Source: Tolypocladium sp. Sup5 PDA-1 (taxonomy: Eukaryota > Ascomycota > Sordariomycetes > Hypocreales > Ophiocordycipitaceae). Taken from it: a stretch of DNA of 64,000 nt. Positions 55,065 to 64,000 of the stretch are shown here, one piece after another. Position numbers and translations under genes: made by a program. Position 1 is the stretch's first letter, and every line of letters starts with the position of its first letter. The stretch is taken from the NCBI GenBank assembly GCA_000750105.3, contig JPHH03000038.1, forward strand, positions 248,001 to 312,000, read 5' to 3'. The notes below the pieces were generated by a model. The model made no database searches and was not told the origin of the DNA. It saw nothing but the letters and a program-made list of their open reading frames with translations.

Positions 55065-56178
55065 TGTCGAATGAGCAGATTTGCGCTGTGGAGGCTATCC
55101 AGTGCAATCCGAGGAGCGCCTTTTCCCGAAAGGCCTGCTCGGGTGTGTACCTACATATGGATACGGTGGTGTGGGTTACATGCTATGCCGCTAACGCCAA
55201 CGGTGTGAAGACAACTCCGGGAATCAGATACCTTCAAGCATCCAAACTGAGTCGCGCAGCAAGCTGCCGGCCATCACGATGCATCTCAACGTGTCATTCG
55301 TTGGTTGGACGAGAGAAGCATCGTTCGGAGCTCGGGGGATGAGTGATGTGGCTGTGCCGCATAACCACGAAGATATTCGGCAAGGCTTGAGCTGGGGTTG
55401 GCTGCCACACCGGGACGGGTCGAAAAAACAGCCCAGATTGAGCTGAATGCATGTTGGATTTGCGGAATGCAAAGCGAAGCGCGGAAGGCCCCACATCTCC
55501 GGATGCCTGAACTGTTGCATCAACACTGGACCACCGATCGTGGTTCGTTGAAACTGTCTGCGAGCTGAACAGCGTTCCCACCATGCATGGGCTATCGGGC
55601 GGTAAGAGGTTGGCGGCGATTGGTTGAACTAACAACAGCTAAAGACCAGCCAAACAAAAGTGCTTCCTTTCAGTGCTTACACGCTCGGCTTGAAACTTTG
55701 CCCCCCACGAATTCCGCTTTGTCTGGCAACGAGCATGCACAAAGTAAGGTGGCTGCATACATGTATTGAGCATGAGCTCGGATTCGCCATCTGGAAGCGC
55801 GCAAAGAATGTGGGCTGACCCGTTCGTCTCACCGAGCACATATTTGCGCTACTGGTTGGTGGTTAGAACGATCTGTTGGTGGCGCTCTGAAGCAATCCTG
55901 TCCAATATTAGCGAGTAGCTGTTTCAGTGTTGCATTGCAGGCGACATGAGGCTGGGTTGACTGCCTGACCGATCAGTGAGAAGCTCAAGGTCAAAACGAC
56001 AGACAGAACGAGGGCAGTAGAGGAAGGGCGGCAGGAAGGTGAACTTGGGCATGAAGGGAATATTTTATGAGAGGATGAACGAAGACGAAAAACGTGCAAA
56101 TTTTACCACATAAACGACAGCATCACTCGACACCAGACTGGATCACGCTGAGAACCTGCACGCGCGGAGACTAGTACA
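55065..56178. promoter_or_regulatory. Divergent promoter region, C14 and TPR-CHAT genes
   Basis: 1.1-kb gap between two divergently transcribed caspase-like genes. No supported gene. It may contain 5' exons of the TPR-CHAT gene, whose open frame starts abruptly inside a TPR unit, but I found no convincing one. Confidence 0.45.
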
Positions 56179-58824
56179 ATGGCAGATCTAGACATGGCCA
56201 TCAGCGTCGCCAGGCAAGCTGTCGAAGCGAAGCCCAACAACAATCCCAACCGGGCGGGATTGCTGAACAACCTTGGCAACCGGCTAGATGACCGATTCTC
56301 GCGCACTGGTGTGGTGGCGGACCTCGAAGAGGCCATTAGCGCGGCTAGGCAAGCTGTCGAGGCGACACCCAACGACCATCCCGACCGGGCGAGATGGTTG
56401 AACAACCTTGGCGTTCGACTAGGCAACCGATTCTCGCGCACGGGTGCGATGGCGGACCTGGAAGAGGCCATCAGCGTGGCCAGGCAAGCCGTCGAGGCGA
56501 CCCCCAACGACCATCCCGACCGGGCGGCATTGCTGAACAACCTTGGAGTATTCTTAGGGAACCGATTCTCGCGTACGGGTGCGATGGCGGACCTGGAAGA
56601 GGCCATCAGCGTGGCCAGGCAAACCATCAAGGCGACCCCCGACGACCATCCCGACCGAGCTAGACGGTTGAACAGCCTTGGCGTTCGACTAGTCAACCGA
56701 TTCTCGCGTACGGGTGCGATGGCGGACCTGGAAGAGGCCATCAGCGTGGCCAGGCAAGCCATCAAGGCGACACCCAACAACCATCCCAACCGGGCGAGAT
56801 GGTTGAACAACCTTGGCGTTCGACTAGTCAACCGATTCTCGCGTACGGGTGCGATGGCGGACCTGGAAGAGGCCATCAGCGTGGCTAGGCAAGCCGTCGA
56901 GGCGACTCCTGACGACCATCCCGACCGGGCGGGATGGTTGAACAACCTCGGCAACCAACTAGGTGACCGATTCTCGCGTACGGGTGCGATGGCGGACCTG
57001 GAAGAGGCCATCAGCGTGGCCAGGCAAGCTGTCGAGGCGACACCCAACAACCATCCCAACCGGGCGGCATTGCTGAACAACCTTGGCAACCGGCTACGCG
57101 ACCGATTCTCACGCACGGGTGCGATGGCAGACTTACACGAATCCACGAAATGTTTCCAAACGGCCTTACGATCCGAAGCATCTCCTATCGCTGAACGAAT
57201 TCGTGCGGGCCGCCAACTTCTCTCAGAACCAAGCATCCTCCAACATGGACGTCACGCATATTACATCGCCAAGATGACTGTCGACCTGGTGCCTCTCTCC
57301 GCCTCTCTTTCCTTGTTAGCACCCGACAAGAAGCACCTCCTGTCCCAGGCTGTCGGCATCGCTGCTGACGCCGCCGCCATTGCCTTGCACGTCGGCCAAG
57401 GCCCCGCGTCAGCCATCGAACTGCTCGAAACAGGCCGTGGAGTCCTCGCCAGCTCCCTTCACGACTTACGCACCGATCTCTTCGCCCTTCGGCAGCAACA
57501 CCCGGACCTGGCACGGTCTTTTGAGGACCTCCGCCGTCAACTTGACGCGCCGGCTTCTCGCGATACCATTGCACCCACCGAAGCCTCTTCCGGCCCATCT
57601 CCAGTTAGTCTGGCCGACCAACGCCACCAGGCGAGCCACCACATGTCTATACTCTTGGAAGAAATTCGCAGAAAGTCCGGGTTTGATAGGTTCCTACGGC
57701 CGCCAACGGAATCGGAGATATGCCAGTCGGCAGAGCCAGGCCCAATCGTCATCGTCAACGTGAGCTCCTACCGGTGTGATGCCCTCCTCATCGAGACGTC
57801 CGGCGTCCGAAATTTGGAGCTGCGAAGTCTCTCCCTGCAAGCCGTCCTTGACCGGGCCGACGACGTCCAGTCCCTCGAGACCCTGCAATGGCTCTGGGAC
57901 GTCCTCGTCGGACGCGTGCTCGAGACTCTTGGCCTCACCGGTCCCCCGCCACCAGAGTCTTGGCCACACGTGTGGTGGATCCCGACAGGGCCGCTGAACA
58001 GGTTCCCACTCCACGCAGCGGGATATCACAGGGAGCCCGGCAGCAAGACCGCTCTCGACAGGGTTGTGTCGTCTTACAGCTCGTCCGTCAAGACGATCAT
58101 CAATAGTCGCCAGCAGCGGCGGCAGGACGCCAGAGCCAAATCGAGCGAGGGTGTTGTTCTTGTCTCGATGAATGAGACGCCAGGTCAGAATTCATTGAGG
58201 TATGCAACCGACGAGATCCGCGCCGTGCAGTCGGTATGCATGTCAGATTCGGTAGGCTTATCAGCCGTCCTGCCACGACCACGCCAGGCTGAGACCCTTT
58301 CAGCATTAGCAAAGTGTCGAATCTTTCACTTTGCTGGACACGGCGGTACGCATCCAGACCCGCTACAGAGCCGGCTGCTTCTGGAGGACTGGAAGGACCA
58401 TCCCTTGACAGTGGCAAGCCTTTTGGAGACCAACCTAAGCGCAAGCTCGCCCTTTCTCGCCTACCTCTCGGCTTGCGGGACTGGACAGAACTTGGATAAT
58501 GCTTCAGCCGACGAAAGCCTTCACCTCACAAGCGCGTTCCAGCTGGCGGGGTTTCGGCACGTCATTGGCACGCTCTGGGAGGTTGATGACCAGATGTGTG
58601 TTGATATGGCGAGAATGACATACGAGTTTCTAGGCGAGAAGGGACTTGATGATGCGTCTATTAGCACCGCCCTTCACCGGGCCACTCGGACGCTTCGAGA
58701 TCGATGGGTGGGTGAGGAACGACACGCCGGACTAGGGGACATGAGGAAAAGGGACGCTAGCTTGTGCGAGGATGAAGCGTCAAGGATACTGCCTTGGGTT
58801 CCCTATGTCCATTTTGGCGTCTGA
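56179..58824 (+). CDS. TPR-CHAT caspase-like protein
   Basis: 881 aa from ATG 56179, intronless. Residues 2-316 are seven near-identical 45-aa units (ADLEEAISVARQAVEATPN.., ending NRFSRTGAM), TPR-like helical pairs, plus a partial eighth. A helical linker follows to about 480. The CHAT protease domain fills the C-terminus, with catalytic His721 in FHFAGHGG and Cys766 in AYLSACGTG, both present. TPR-CHAT proteins are caspase relatives; in bacteria they can be Gasdermin-cleaving or CRISPR-linked, and fungal CHAT genes are reported next to gasdermin-like genes. The frame starts inside the repeat region, so extra upstream exons are possible. A long antisense frame over the repeats is a by-product of repeat composition. 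Confidence 0.85.
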   Translation: MADLDMAISVARQAVEAKPNNNPNRAGLLNNLGNRLDDRFSRTGVVADLEEAISAARQAVEATPNDHPDRARWLNNLGVRLGNRFSRTGAMADLEEAISVARQAVEATPNDHPDRAALLNNLGVFLGNRFSRTGAMADLEEAISVARQTIKATPDDHPDRARRLNSLGVRLVNRFSRTGAMADLEEAISVARQAIKATPNNHPNRARWLNNLGVRLVNRFSRTGAMADLEEAISVARQAVEATPDDHPDRAGWLNNLGNQLGDRFSRTGAMADLEEAISVARQAVEATPNNHPNRAALLNNLGNRLRDRFSRTGAMADLHESTKCFQTALRSEASPIAERIRAGRQLLSEPSILQHGRHAYYIAKMTVDLVPLSASLSLLAPDKKHLLSQAVGIAADAAAIALHVGQGPASAIELLETGRGVLASSLHDLRTDLFALRQQHPDLARSFEDLRRQLDAPASRDTIAPTEASSGPSPVSLADQRHQASHHMSILLEEIRRKSGFDRFLRPPTESEICQSAEPGPIVIVNVSSYRCDALLIETSGVRNLELRSLSLQAVLDRADDVQSLETLQWLWDVLVGRVLETLGLTGPPPPESWPHVWWIPTGPLNRFPLHAAGYHREPGSKTALDRVVSSYSSSVKTIINSRQQRRQDARAKSSEGVVLVSMNETPGQNSLRYATDEIRAVQSVCMSDSVGLSAVLPRPRQAETLSALAKCRIFHFAGHGGTHPDPLQSRLLLEDWKDHPLTVASLLETNLSASSPFLAYLSACGTGQNLDNASADESLHLTSAFQLAGFRHVIGTLWEVDDQMCVDMARMTYEFLGEKGLDDASISTALHRATRTLRDRWVGEERHAGLGDMRKRDASLCEDEASRILPWVPYVHFGV
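56185..57129. repeat. Seven coding 135-bp tandem repeats
   Basis: Units start at GCRGACCTSGAAGAGGCCAT-like sequence and repeat every 135 bp, exactly in frame. Units 2-7 are nearly identical, with differences concentrated in a few codons (the N/D and V/I positions, and NQL/VRL/NRL). Confidence 0.9.
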
Positions 58825-59583
58825 CCCTGGGTGTTGAGGAGTTTACAAGTTTACTATGAGGCCATTATTTGGGGAAGGTCATGTCCTGGGCGACTCAATC
58901 CCCTCAACTATTGCTGTGTCGTGGGACGGGCCTCGTTCCTGCTTTTGAGCCAATTAATTCTTCCCGCTTTACAACCCGGCATTTTGGTACTCGGAACGGA
59001 GCCCATTCCAGAATTGAGACGCTCCAACCGCAGCGAGGTGTAACTGTGAGTCCATGACCCGTGGCAATGCCGTTGGCAAAATGTACGTTTCAAGCGGCTG
59101 GCTTCCCAGGCCTACTACTACTACTACTGTAGGCAGTCGTGCGTGTAATTTACTACAATACACAGAAGTTGGTCCGTGCACGACGTCGTGTCCCTTCGTA
59201 CTTTCATCAAAATACACACGTTTCGTCCGTGCACGCGGCACGTCCCTTACAAAGCCCCATCTGCCGCTGCTGGCCGCCCCATCCCACTCTCCGGCTTGCG
59301 GCTCCGCGCCGATCCGACTGGCCCGCCGCCTTGTGTCTATTTGATGATCATATTTCCTTCTACCCGATCCCCTGTCAGGGGATTTTTCTCATGGCGCACT
59401 TTTGCACTCTCCGAGGCGCGAGAATCCCCTCCAGTAGTAGTTCCCAGCCCCAGTAACGGCTGCGCTTGGGCATGCCTTCCCTCAATCGCTGTGGCCCAAC
59501 CGTTCACTTCCTCAACCTAGTAATTTGTTTCGCGCTGTCGAGAAGCATAGTCGACGAGGACCTCGCTGTCGGCACCGCGTACG
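58825..59583. other. No gene seen; (CTA)n microsatellite
   Basis: A CTA tract lies at about 59112-59127. CGTCCGTGCACG-like sequence repeats near 59172 and 59224. It forms the upstream region of the 59584 gene. Confidence 0.5.
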
Positions 59584-62500
59584 ATGCCTACCCCAGAACG
59601 CCTAACGAGATTGGGCCTATGCAGAGACCCCAAGGCGAATCTTCTCATCTGCGCCCGTAAAGAATGCCAACATGCCCTCTCCGTCAAGGAGTCGCGCGTG
59701 ACGACACATTTGAGGGACAAGCACGGTATACCCGAGGAGGCCAGAAAGGGCCTCACTGCCTTTCTCAAGGCTTTGCCCGGGCCGGCGCTTCGTGAGCCGG
59801 ACGAGGCGGCGCCCCTGTCAGACGGATCAGCAGAGCACACCCTGCTACGCGTTTACGACGGCTTCGCATGCCGCAAGTGCGAATTCCGAACCATTAGCCT
59901 ACAGTCCATGCGGCGCCATTTCTCCGACTCGGCGAGCAGCCAATGTCCGGCCTACGGCACAGCCCATAACCGTCGAGCCGTCGACGCCCTCTTCGAGTAT
60001 GTCTTCCTGCAGACGTGGGCAACGGGTCCGGCTCGGAGATACTGGATCATTGAGCGCGAGGGCAACCTGGTCCGGCCAGTCCATGGCACGGGTGTTCAAG
60101 AGCACCTGCAATCTGTCCATGAGCGGGAACAGGGACGCAACGTTGGTGTGGTAGATGCTCGGGACGCAGAAATGCCAGGACGCGACCAATTAACCTTCGC
60201 CGAACAGCGACCCTGGATTGAAAGAACGGGCTGGGAGGAGGTGTATCGAGATCGTGGCCATCGGCAGGTGCTTCCGACTCTCATCGAATTGCCTTCCTGT
60301 CCCCCAAGGGGCGGCCGTATCCTGGCACGACGTGGTGTGTGTGGTCTGGAAGAGGACCTCGTCAGCCCCTGCAGTGATGAGCAAAGGATTGGCGCCATAC
60401 TGAACCTCGTCGACGAGCTGATGGATCGATGTGAGGAGACCGCACGCAAAACGAGCCGTAGCATACTCTGTTGGCTCAGGAGCACTCGAACGCTCTCGCC
60501 TTACTCCAAGCCATTCACGCTCGTCCGGCAACACGCGAGCACGGTCAAGTACAGGTCACTGCTCAAGAAATGCCTCACTATGGTCTTCCGGGCGTACCGC
60601 CTGTCGCCCGATATCCGCCGGAACGCTACCGGAATCAACTTGAAGAAGAAGCAGCTGTTTTACGTGGAGCTAATATGGAACAATGCAACATTGGATCGCC
60701 TCGTCGGCCATGAACGCTCCTCGTGTCGCGGAAGAGTTTGTCGTGACGCCGAGAATGAAGAACAGTTCGACCAAGAAGGCGCGAGCGAAGAAGATGAGAG
60801 TGAGTTTTCGATCGCTGACAGCGACGAGGCCGATGAGACCGACGAGGCGGACGACAGCGAGGAGACCGACTGCGACGAAAATGGCAGCGAGGAGGGGGCT
60901 TTCGATGCGACAGGTTGGAGTTCGACGGAGGAAGAAGGCTCGCTCGAGGATGAGGCACGTCCAGAAGAAGAATCTTCCGAGAAGCTGCTGGAACTTCTCC
61001 TCGGCTTATGCTTGTCGCTGGGAACCCAGCCCCTCGTCGACGGACAGCCAAGCTCGACAGTACTTATTTATTTCAGCGGCATCCTTGGCCTGAAACCGCT
61101 ATCGCAGACTTTTGCCCCTGCCCGATCATACACTACGCATCTCTCCGCGTTGATATACAACCTGAGGCTCCTATTTCTCGAAAATGCCCTGCCTCTGCGC
61201 TCATACCCTTTGCTAGGCATCCCACGGAGACCCCGCACAAAGCAGCTGGAGCGACTTGAGCCCATACGGAGACGATACATGGTCATGGGCTCACAGTCAC
61301 CATTCGAGGAACTGATCAGTCTCCGTAACTTTGGCCACGTAATGGCTCGGTCAGACACGCCGCCCTTTCTCCTGCGATGGAGTGATGACGGACAAACCGT
61401 TTCGCTCGGCGGTGACCTCGAGGTCTCCATGAGCAAATTCCGACGCCTGTGTGACCACTTCATCACAGAAGCCGAGAATCTGTGTAACGAACTCATGTTT
61501 CGGTGGGAGCCACCGATTGACTTATCTTCGATCAAAGATGATATGGCGAATGACGACAATGGGTTTTCATTCGTTTCACACCCTCGGAATAACCTTCGAC
61601 GGGCATACCTTGAGCTCTGCGACAAGGCATGCAGTTCGCCCCGAAGTGGTCTTTATCGAGAGAAAGACTGGAATTGGCCTGCAATCTTCCGATACTTCGG
61701 CAAAGAGGAGGCGTTTCGAGCCGCCTTGCTGGGCTGCCTGGATGCTACTGGCGGACAGAAACCCCGGTGCTCGGAACTGCTCAGCCTCTACTGTGTCAAC
61801 GGAGAGTTTGGTCCGAGAGGTGTGTACGTATACAATCGAGCCATGGTGTATGTGGTGCGTCACCATAAAGCGAAGCGGATCACCAACCGTGAGTTCGTCG
61901 TCGCTCGATTTCTGCCAGCTCAGGTCGGGCACCTTCTCTACAAGTACCTTGTCTACATCCGGCCATTCGTGGACATGCTACATCGTGAGGGACGGGAAGG
62001 TCTCCGAACAGGCGGAACCGGCTCACCCCTTCTGTTTCGGTTGGAGGCAGCGCTGGGAAGCAAGTCATGGCCAACTGGAAGACTCACTGCCGTGCTCAAG
62101 AAGGCTACCTCGAAGGTTTTGGGCGTGTCGATCAACTCTCGGCAGTTCCGGCAGCTGTGCATCGGGATCACGGAGAGACACGTACGCGAGATACATGAAC
62201 CGTTTAATCGCTTCGATGACATAAGCGAGAAAGCGGATAGAAACGTCGTTTTCGCATGGCAAAGCGGCCACCGTCCTCTTCAACGGGGTACAACATACGG
62301 CCTCGACAGGGCATTTCCAACCAAATTGCAGCCTCAACTGCTCGAACTCTATCAATGGGCTTCATCAAAATGGCACGAATTTCTTCACCTGCCGAGCTAC
62401 ACAGTCCACAGGCCAGTGGAGAATCAACTGAGCAAGATAGGCGCCAAAACGGCGGATGTAGGGCACGGTGCACACCCGCAGAACTCTAGCGCTCCAGCAA

Positions 62501-63963
62501 AGAGACGCTGGGACGAATCGTCGCCCGCAAGAGACGGGCAAGGTTTGACGAAGCGATTGTATCAGGAATCAGTCACTGGAGCTAGAGTGGATTCAAGTCA
62601 CGACCATGACGGACTTCTGGCATTGGGACCTGCTTCGACGACACCCCCGGTAACCGAGTCTGCCGCACGGGCGCTTTTCGGCAACCTTAGCGACCTTACA
62701 ACAACCAGTGCGCTTTATGATCGGCGTCTGCTCTTGGAGCACCTTGATGACTGCAATGACAATACCCAAGACACCCTGAAAAGTAGATTGCTTGTGAGCC
62801 GGCTTGGAGATCAAATACGACGATGGCGGACCGTTGGTTGTCAAATTTGCTTCGCCAACAACGACCAGTCGGATTCGGACCACGACGTAAGTGATTGCAC
62901 GGGACCGGCTAGCGACAGGGCTCGTGCTTTACTGGACTGGCTGGATACCCTGCAACTCGAACGTTTTTCGGCTGGCCTCGGCCTCTGCAGCCTCTGCTTC
63001 GCAACCAATGATATTTGTAGAGAGGTGTCCGTGAACCTACGGATCTACTACGCGAGTACAGACGAAGATAAAACTCACTGGCGTGGTATACGTGACTCTG
63101 CAACCGGGCCGGATGGTCTTTGCAACAACAAGGGGAACGTGCGGAAGGCCATTGCGGCGCTCTGTGCGTGGGACGACCAGATCCTCGGCAAAATCTTGGC
63201 GAAAGTGGCTTCCGATAAGGACGGCATCAATCTTAATGCCGAATGTGATGCACGTCGGTGGCTTGAACGGCAAAACACTTTGGGATCAACATGGATTCCG
63301 CAGATTTTGGTGGTCTTTGGCATTGTTGTGTCAGCCTTCGACTTCTTGAAACACTGCCGGGCTCGTCGACTTAGCGGGAAATATGAAAGCGACTCGGAAA
63401 GCGATTCTGCTGCACTAGACAAAATTCAGGAGGTGGCGAGTCGCTGGGGAACGAGGGAGGAAGCTGCAGACTGGAATAGGGCAGTCGAGTGGTGGGTGGG
63501 TAAATGTGCTCATTGCGTCGGTCGAGGATTGAAAGGCCGGCAAGCCGCGCACAACCTGCGTTATTGCGAAAGTGGAGGTAAGCTACAGCTAAGAAAAGAG
63601 CTCGGTGAGGCCATCTTTCAAGAGGGGTTTCGTGCGCTTGGGGGCTGCCCCGACTGTGCCCTGCCTCGGGAGCTTTGCAACGCTTGGACGAAGCAAGGCG
63701 GTGCTACATGGCAAAAGCGTCGAGGCATCAAGTGTCAACATGACAGGCTCGTCTACGACACCGTTATTGGTCTCTATTACTCCAAGAATCGCAAGTATCG
63801 GGATCAGCTCATCGAGTCCATGATGGATGGAGAGATAGGAGACTTAAGCGATGAAGGCGTAGCAGCGTGGCTTGGGACCGCGATAGCTGCAGAGGATATC
63901 GAGGGCTCCGAGATTCTGAGACAGTTGAAAGCCTGGACGGACATGGTCCAGGAGGCATATTGA
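59584..63963 (+). CDS. Intact zinc-finger / tyrosine-recombinase-like element protein
   Basis: 1459 aa, one exon, ATG 59584. N-terminal OrsD-type fingers: C23/C28/H42/H47 and C96/C99/H112. Residues of about 250-390 are helical and 389-466 strongly acidic. The 560-930 core carries a spaced signature: R728 in KPRCSELLSL, K762 in RHHKAK, R853QFR856, and H896-x8-Y905 in GHRPLQRGTTYG. This is the R-K-[H/R]xxR-H-Y layout of tyrosine recombinases. From about 1085 there are repeated Cys/His modules (GCQICF, LCSLCF, CAHC..H..C, GCPDC). The relatives at 44182-45708 place a RecQ helicase after the core; here that place holds only a short linker. I infer an element-encoded recombinase, acting in the nucleus. 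It is the full-length parent type for at least six fragments in the window. Confidence 0.75.
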   Translation: MPTPERLTRLGLCRDPKANLLICARKECQHALSVKESRVTTHLRDKHGIPEEARKGLTAFLKALPGPALREPDEAAPLSDGSAEHTLLRVYDGFACRKCEFRTISLQSMRRHFSDSASSQCPAYGTAHNRRAVDALFEYVFLQTWATGPARRYWIIEREGNLVRPVHGTGVQEHLQSVHEREQGRNVGVVDARDAEMPGRDQLTFAEQRPWIERTGWEEVYRDRGHRQVLPTLIELPSCPPRGGRILARRGVCGLEEDLVSPCSDEQRIGAILNLVDELMDRCEETARKTSRSILCWLRSTRTLSPYSKPFTLVRQHASTVKYRSLLKKCLTMVFRAYRLSPDIRRNATGINLKKKQLFYVELIWNNATLDRLVGHERSSCRGRVCRDAENEEQFDQEGASEEDESEFSIADSDEADETDEADDSEETDCDENGSEEGAFDATGWSSTEEEGSLEDEARPEEESSEKLLELLLGLCLSLGTQPLVDGQPSSTVLIYFSGILGLKPLSQTFAPARSYTTHLSALIYNLRLLFLENALPLRSYPLLGIPRRPRTKQLERLEPIRRRYMVMGSQSPFEELISLRNFGHVMARSDTPPFLLRWSDDGQTVSLGGDLEVSMSKFRRLCDHFITEAENLCNELMFRWEPPIDLSSIKDDMANDDNGFSFVSHPRNNLRRAYLELCDKACSSPRSGLYREKDWNWPAIFRYFGKEEAFRAALLGCLDATGGQKPRCSELLSLYCVNGEFGPRGVYVYNRAMVYVVRHHKAKRITNREFVVARFLPAQVGHLLYKYLVYIRPFVDMLHREGREGLRTGGTGSPLLFRLEAALGSKSWPTGRLTAVLKKATSKVLGVSINSRQFRQLCIGITERHVREIHEPFNRFDDISEKADRNVVFAWQSGHRPLQRGTTYGLDRAFPTKLQPQLLELYQWASSKWHEFLHLPSYTVHRPVENQLSKIGAKTADVGHGAHPQNSSAPAKRRWDESSPARDGQGLTKRLYQESVTGARVDSSHDHDGLLALGPASTTPPVTESAARALFGNLSDLTTTSALYDRRLLLEHLDDCNDNTQDTLKSRLLVSRLGDQIRRWRTVGCQICFANNDQSDSDHDVSDCTGPASDRARALLDWLDTLQLERFSAGLGLCSLCFATNDICREVSVNLRIYYASTDEDKTHWRGIRDSATGPDGLCNNKGNVRKAIAALCAWDDQILGKILAKVASDKDGINLNAECDARRWLERQNTLGSTWIPQILVVFGIVVSAFDFLKHCRARRLSGKYESDSESDSAALDKIQEVASRWGTREEAADWNRAVEWWVGKCAHCVGRGLKGRQAAHNLRYCESGGKLQLRKELGEAIFQEGFRALGGCPDCALPRELCNAWTKQGGATWQKRRGIKCQHDRLVYDTVIGLYYSKNRKYRDQLIESMMDGEIGDLSDEGVAAWLGTAIAAEDIEGSEILRQLKAWTDMVQEAY

Positions 63964-64000
63964 AGGGGGCTTCCGCTAGGAAAGGGACATTTTCCGTTCA

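Noticed and set aside
56103..57236. 377-codon antisense open frame over the TPR repeats
   Set aside because: It exists because the 135-bp repeat has no stop in that frame. Its product is a Ser/Arg-rich low-complexity repeat, while the sense strand encodes a clear TPR-CHAT protein.

Overview
The window looks like an accessory, repeat-rich region of a filamentous ascomycete (Pezizomycotina; a sordariomycete, perhaps Hypocreales, is my best guess). The reasons are short 47-108 bp introns with GTNNGT-type donors and CTAAC/CTGA-type branch points, and families typical of these fungi: PNP-NACHT-ankyrin STAND proteins, REase-kinase Crinkler-like proteins, BTB, F-box and DUF4470 proteins, CHAT and C14 caspase-like proteins, and zinc-finger/RecQ repeat elements. 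No housekeeping gene cluster, rRNA or tRNA was recognised, and no telomere array is visible.

Layout. 0.1-5.4 kb: an intact two-exon gene (about 1403 aa) of a large repeated family, plus a truncated paralogue cut by a 177-bp MITE. 5.4-19 kb: a graveyard. It holds fragments of a zinc-finger/tyrosine-recombinase-like element gene, a large imperfect inverted repeat (8.2-10.9 against 16.7-18.7 kb), an F-box gene, tandem repeats and AT-rich non-coding DNA. 19.1-23.2 kb: a three-exon STAND/NLR gene combining a nucleoside-phosphorylase-like domain, NACHT, ankyrin repeats and, unusually, a C-terminal protein-kinase C-lobe. It is divergent from a coiled-coil/nuclease-like/kinase gene at 24.6-27.1 kb. 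28-35 kb: a repeated family with an ExK motif, an eight-cysteine secreted protein, a broken gene with a STAND-type N-terminal domain and HET-s-like amyloid repeats, and a 2EXR-like gene. 35-51 kb: further zinc-finger element fragments, two broken HP1-like genes, two solo LTRs in opposite orientation, a truncated Dbp2-like pseudo-helicase, a chain of chimeric pseudogenes including a RecQ helicase, and an intact three-exon BTB gene.

51.6-58.8 kb is the most coherent functional block. A candidate gasdermin-like gene with an apparent frameshift converges on a C14 caspase-like gene. That gene is in turn divergent from a TPR-CHAT caspase-like gene. Protease genes next to a gasdermin-like gene are the described arrangement of fungal regulated-cell-death loci, but having both a C14 and a CHAT protease at one locus stands out. 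The window ends with an intact 1459-aa gene (59.6-64.0 kb), the full-length relative of many fragments elsewhere. It carries paired zinc fingers, an acidic linker, a spaced R-K-RxxR-H-Y tyrosine-recombinase-like signature and C-terminal Cys/His modules.

Taken together, I read this as an allorecognition/cell-death (fungal innate immunity) island built into, and repeatedly rearranged by, a YR/RecQ-type repeat family. Family names come from motif recognition by eye. No database search or structure prediction was run.
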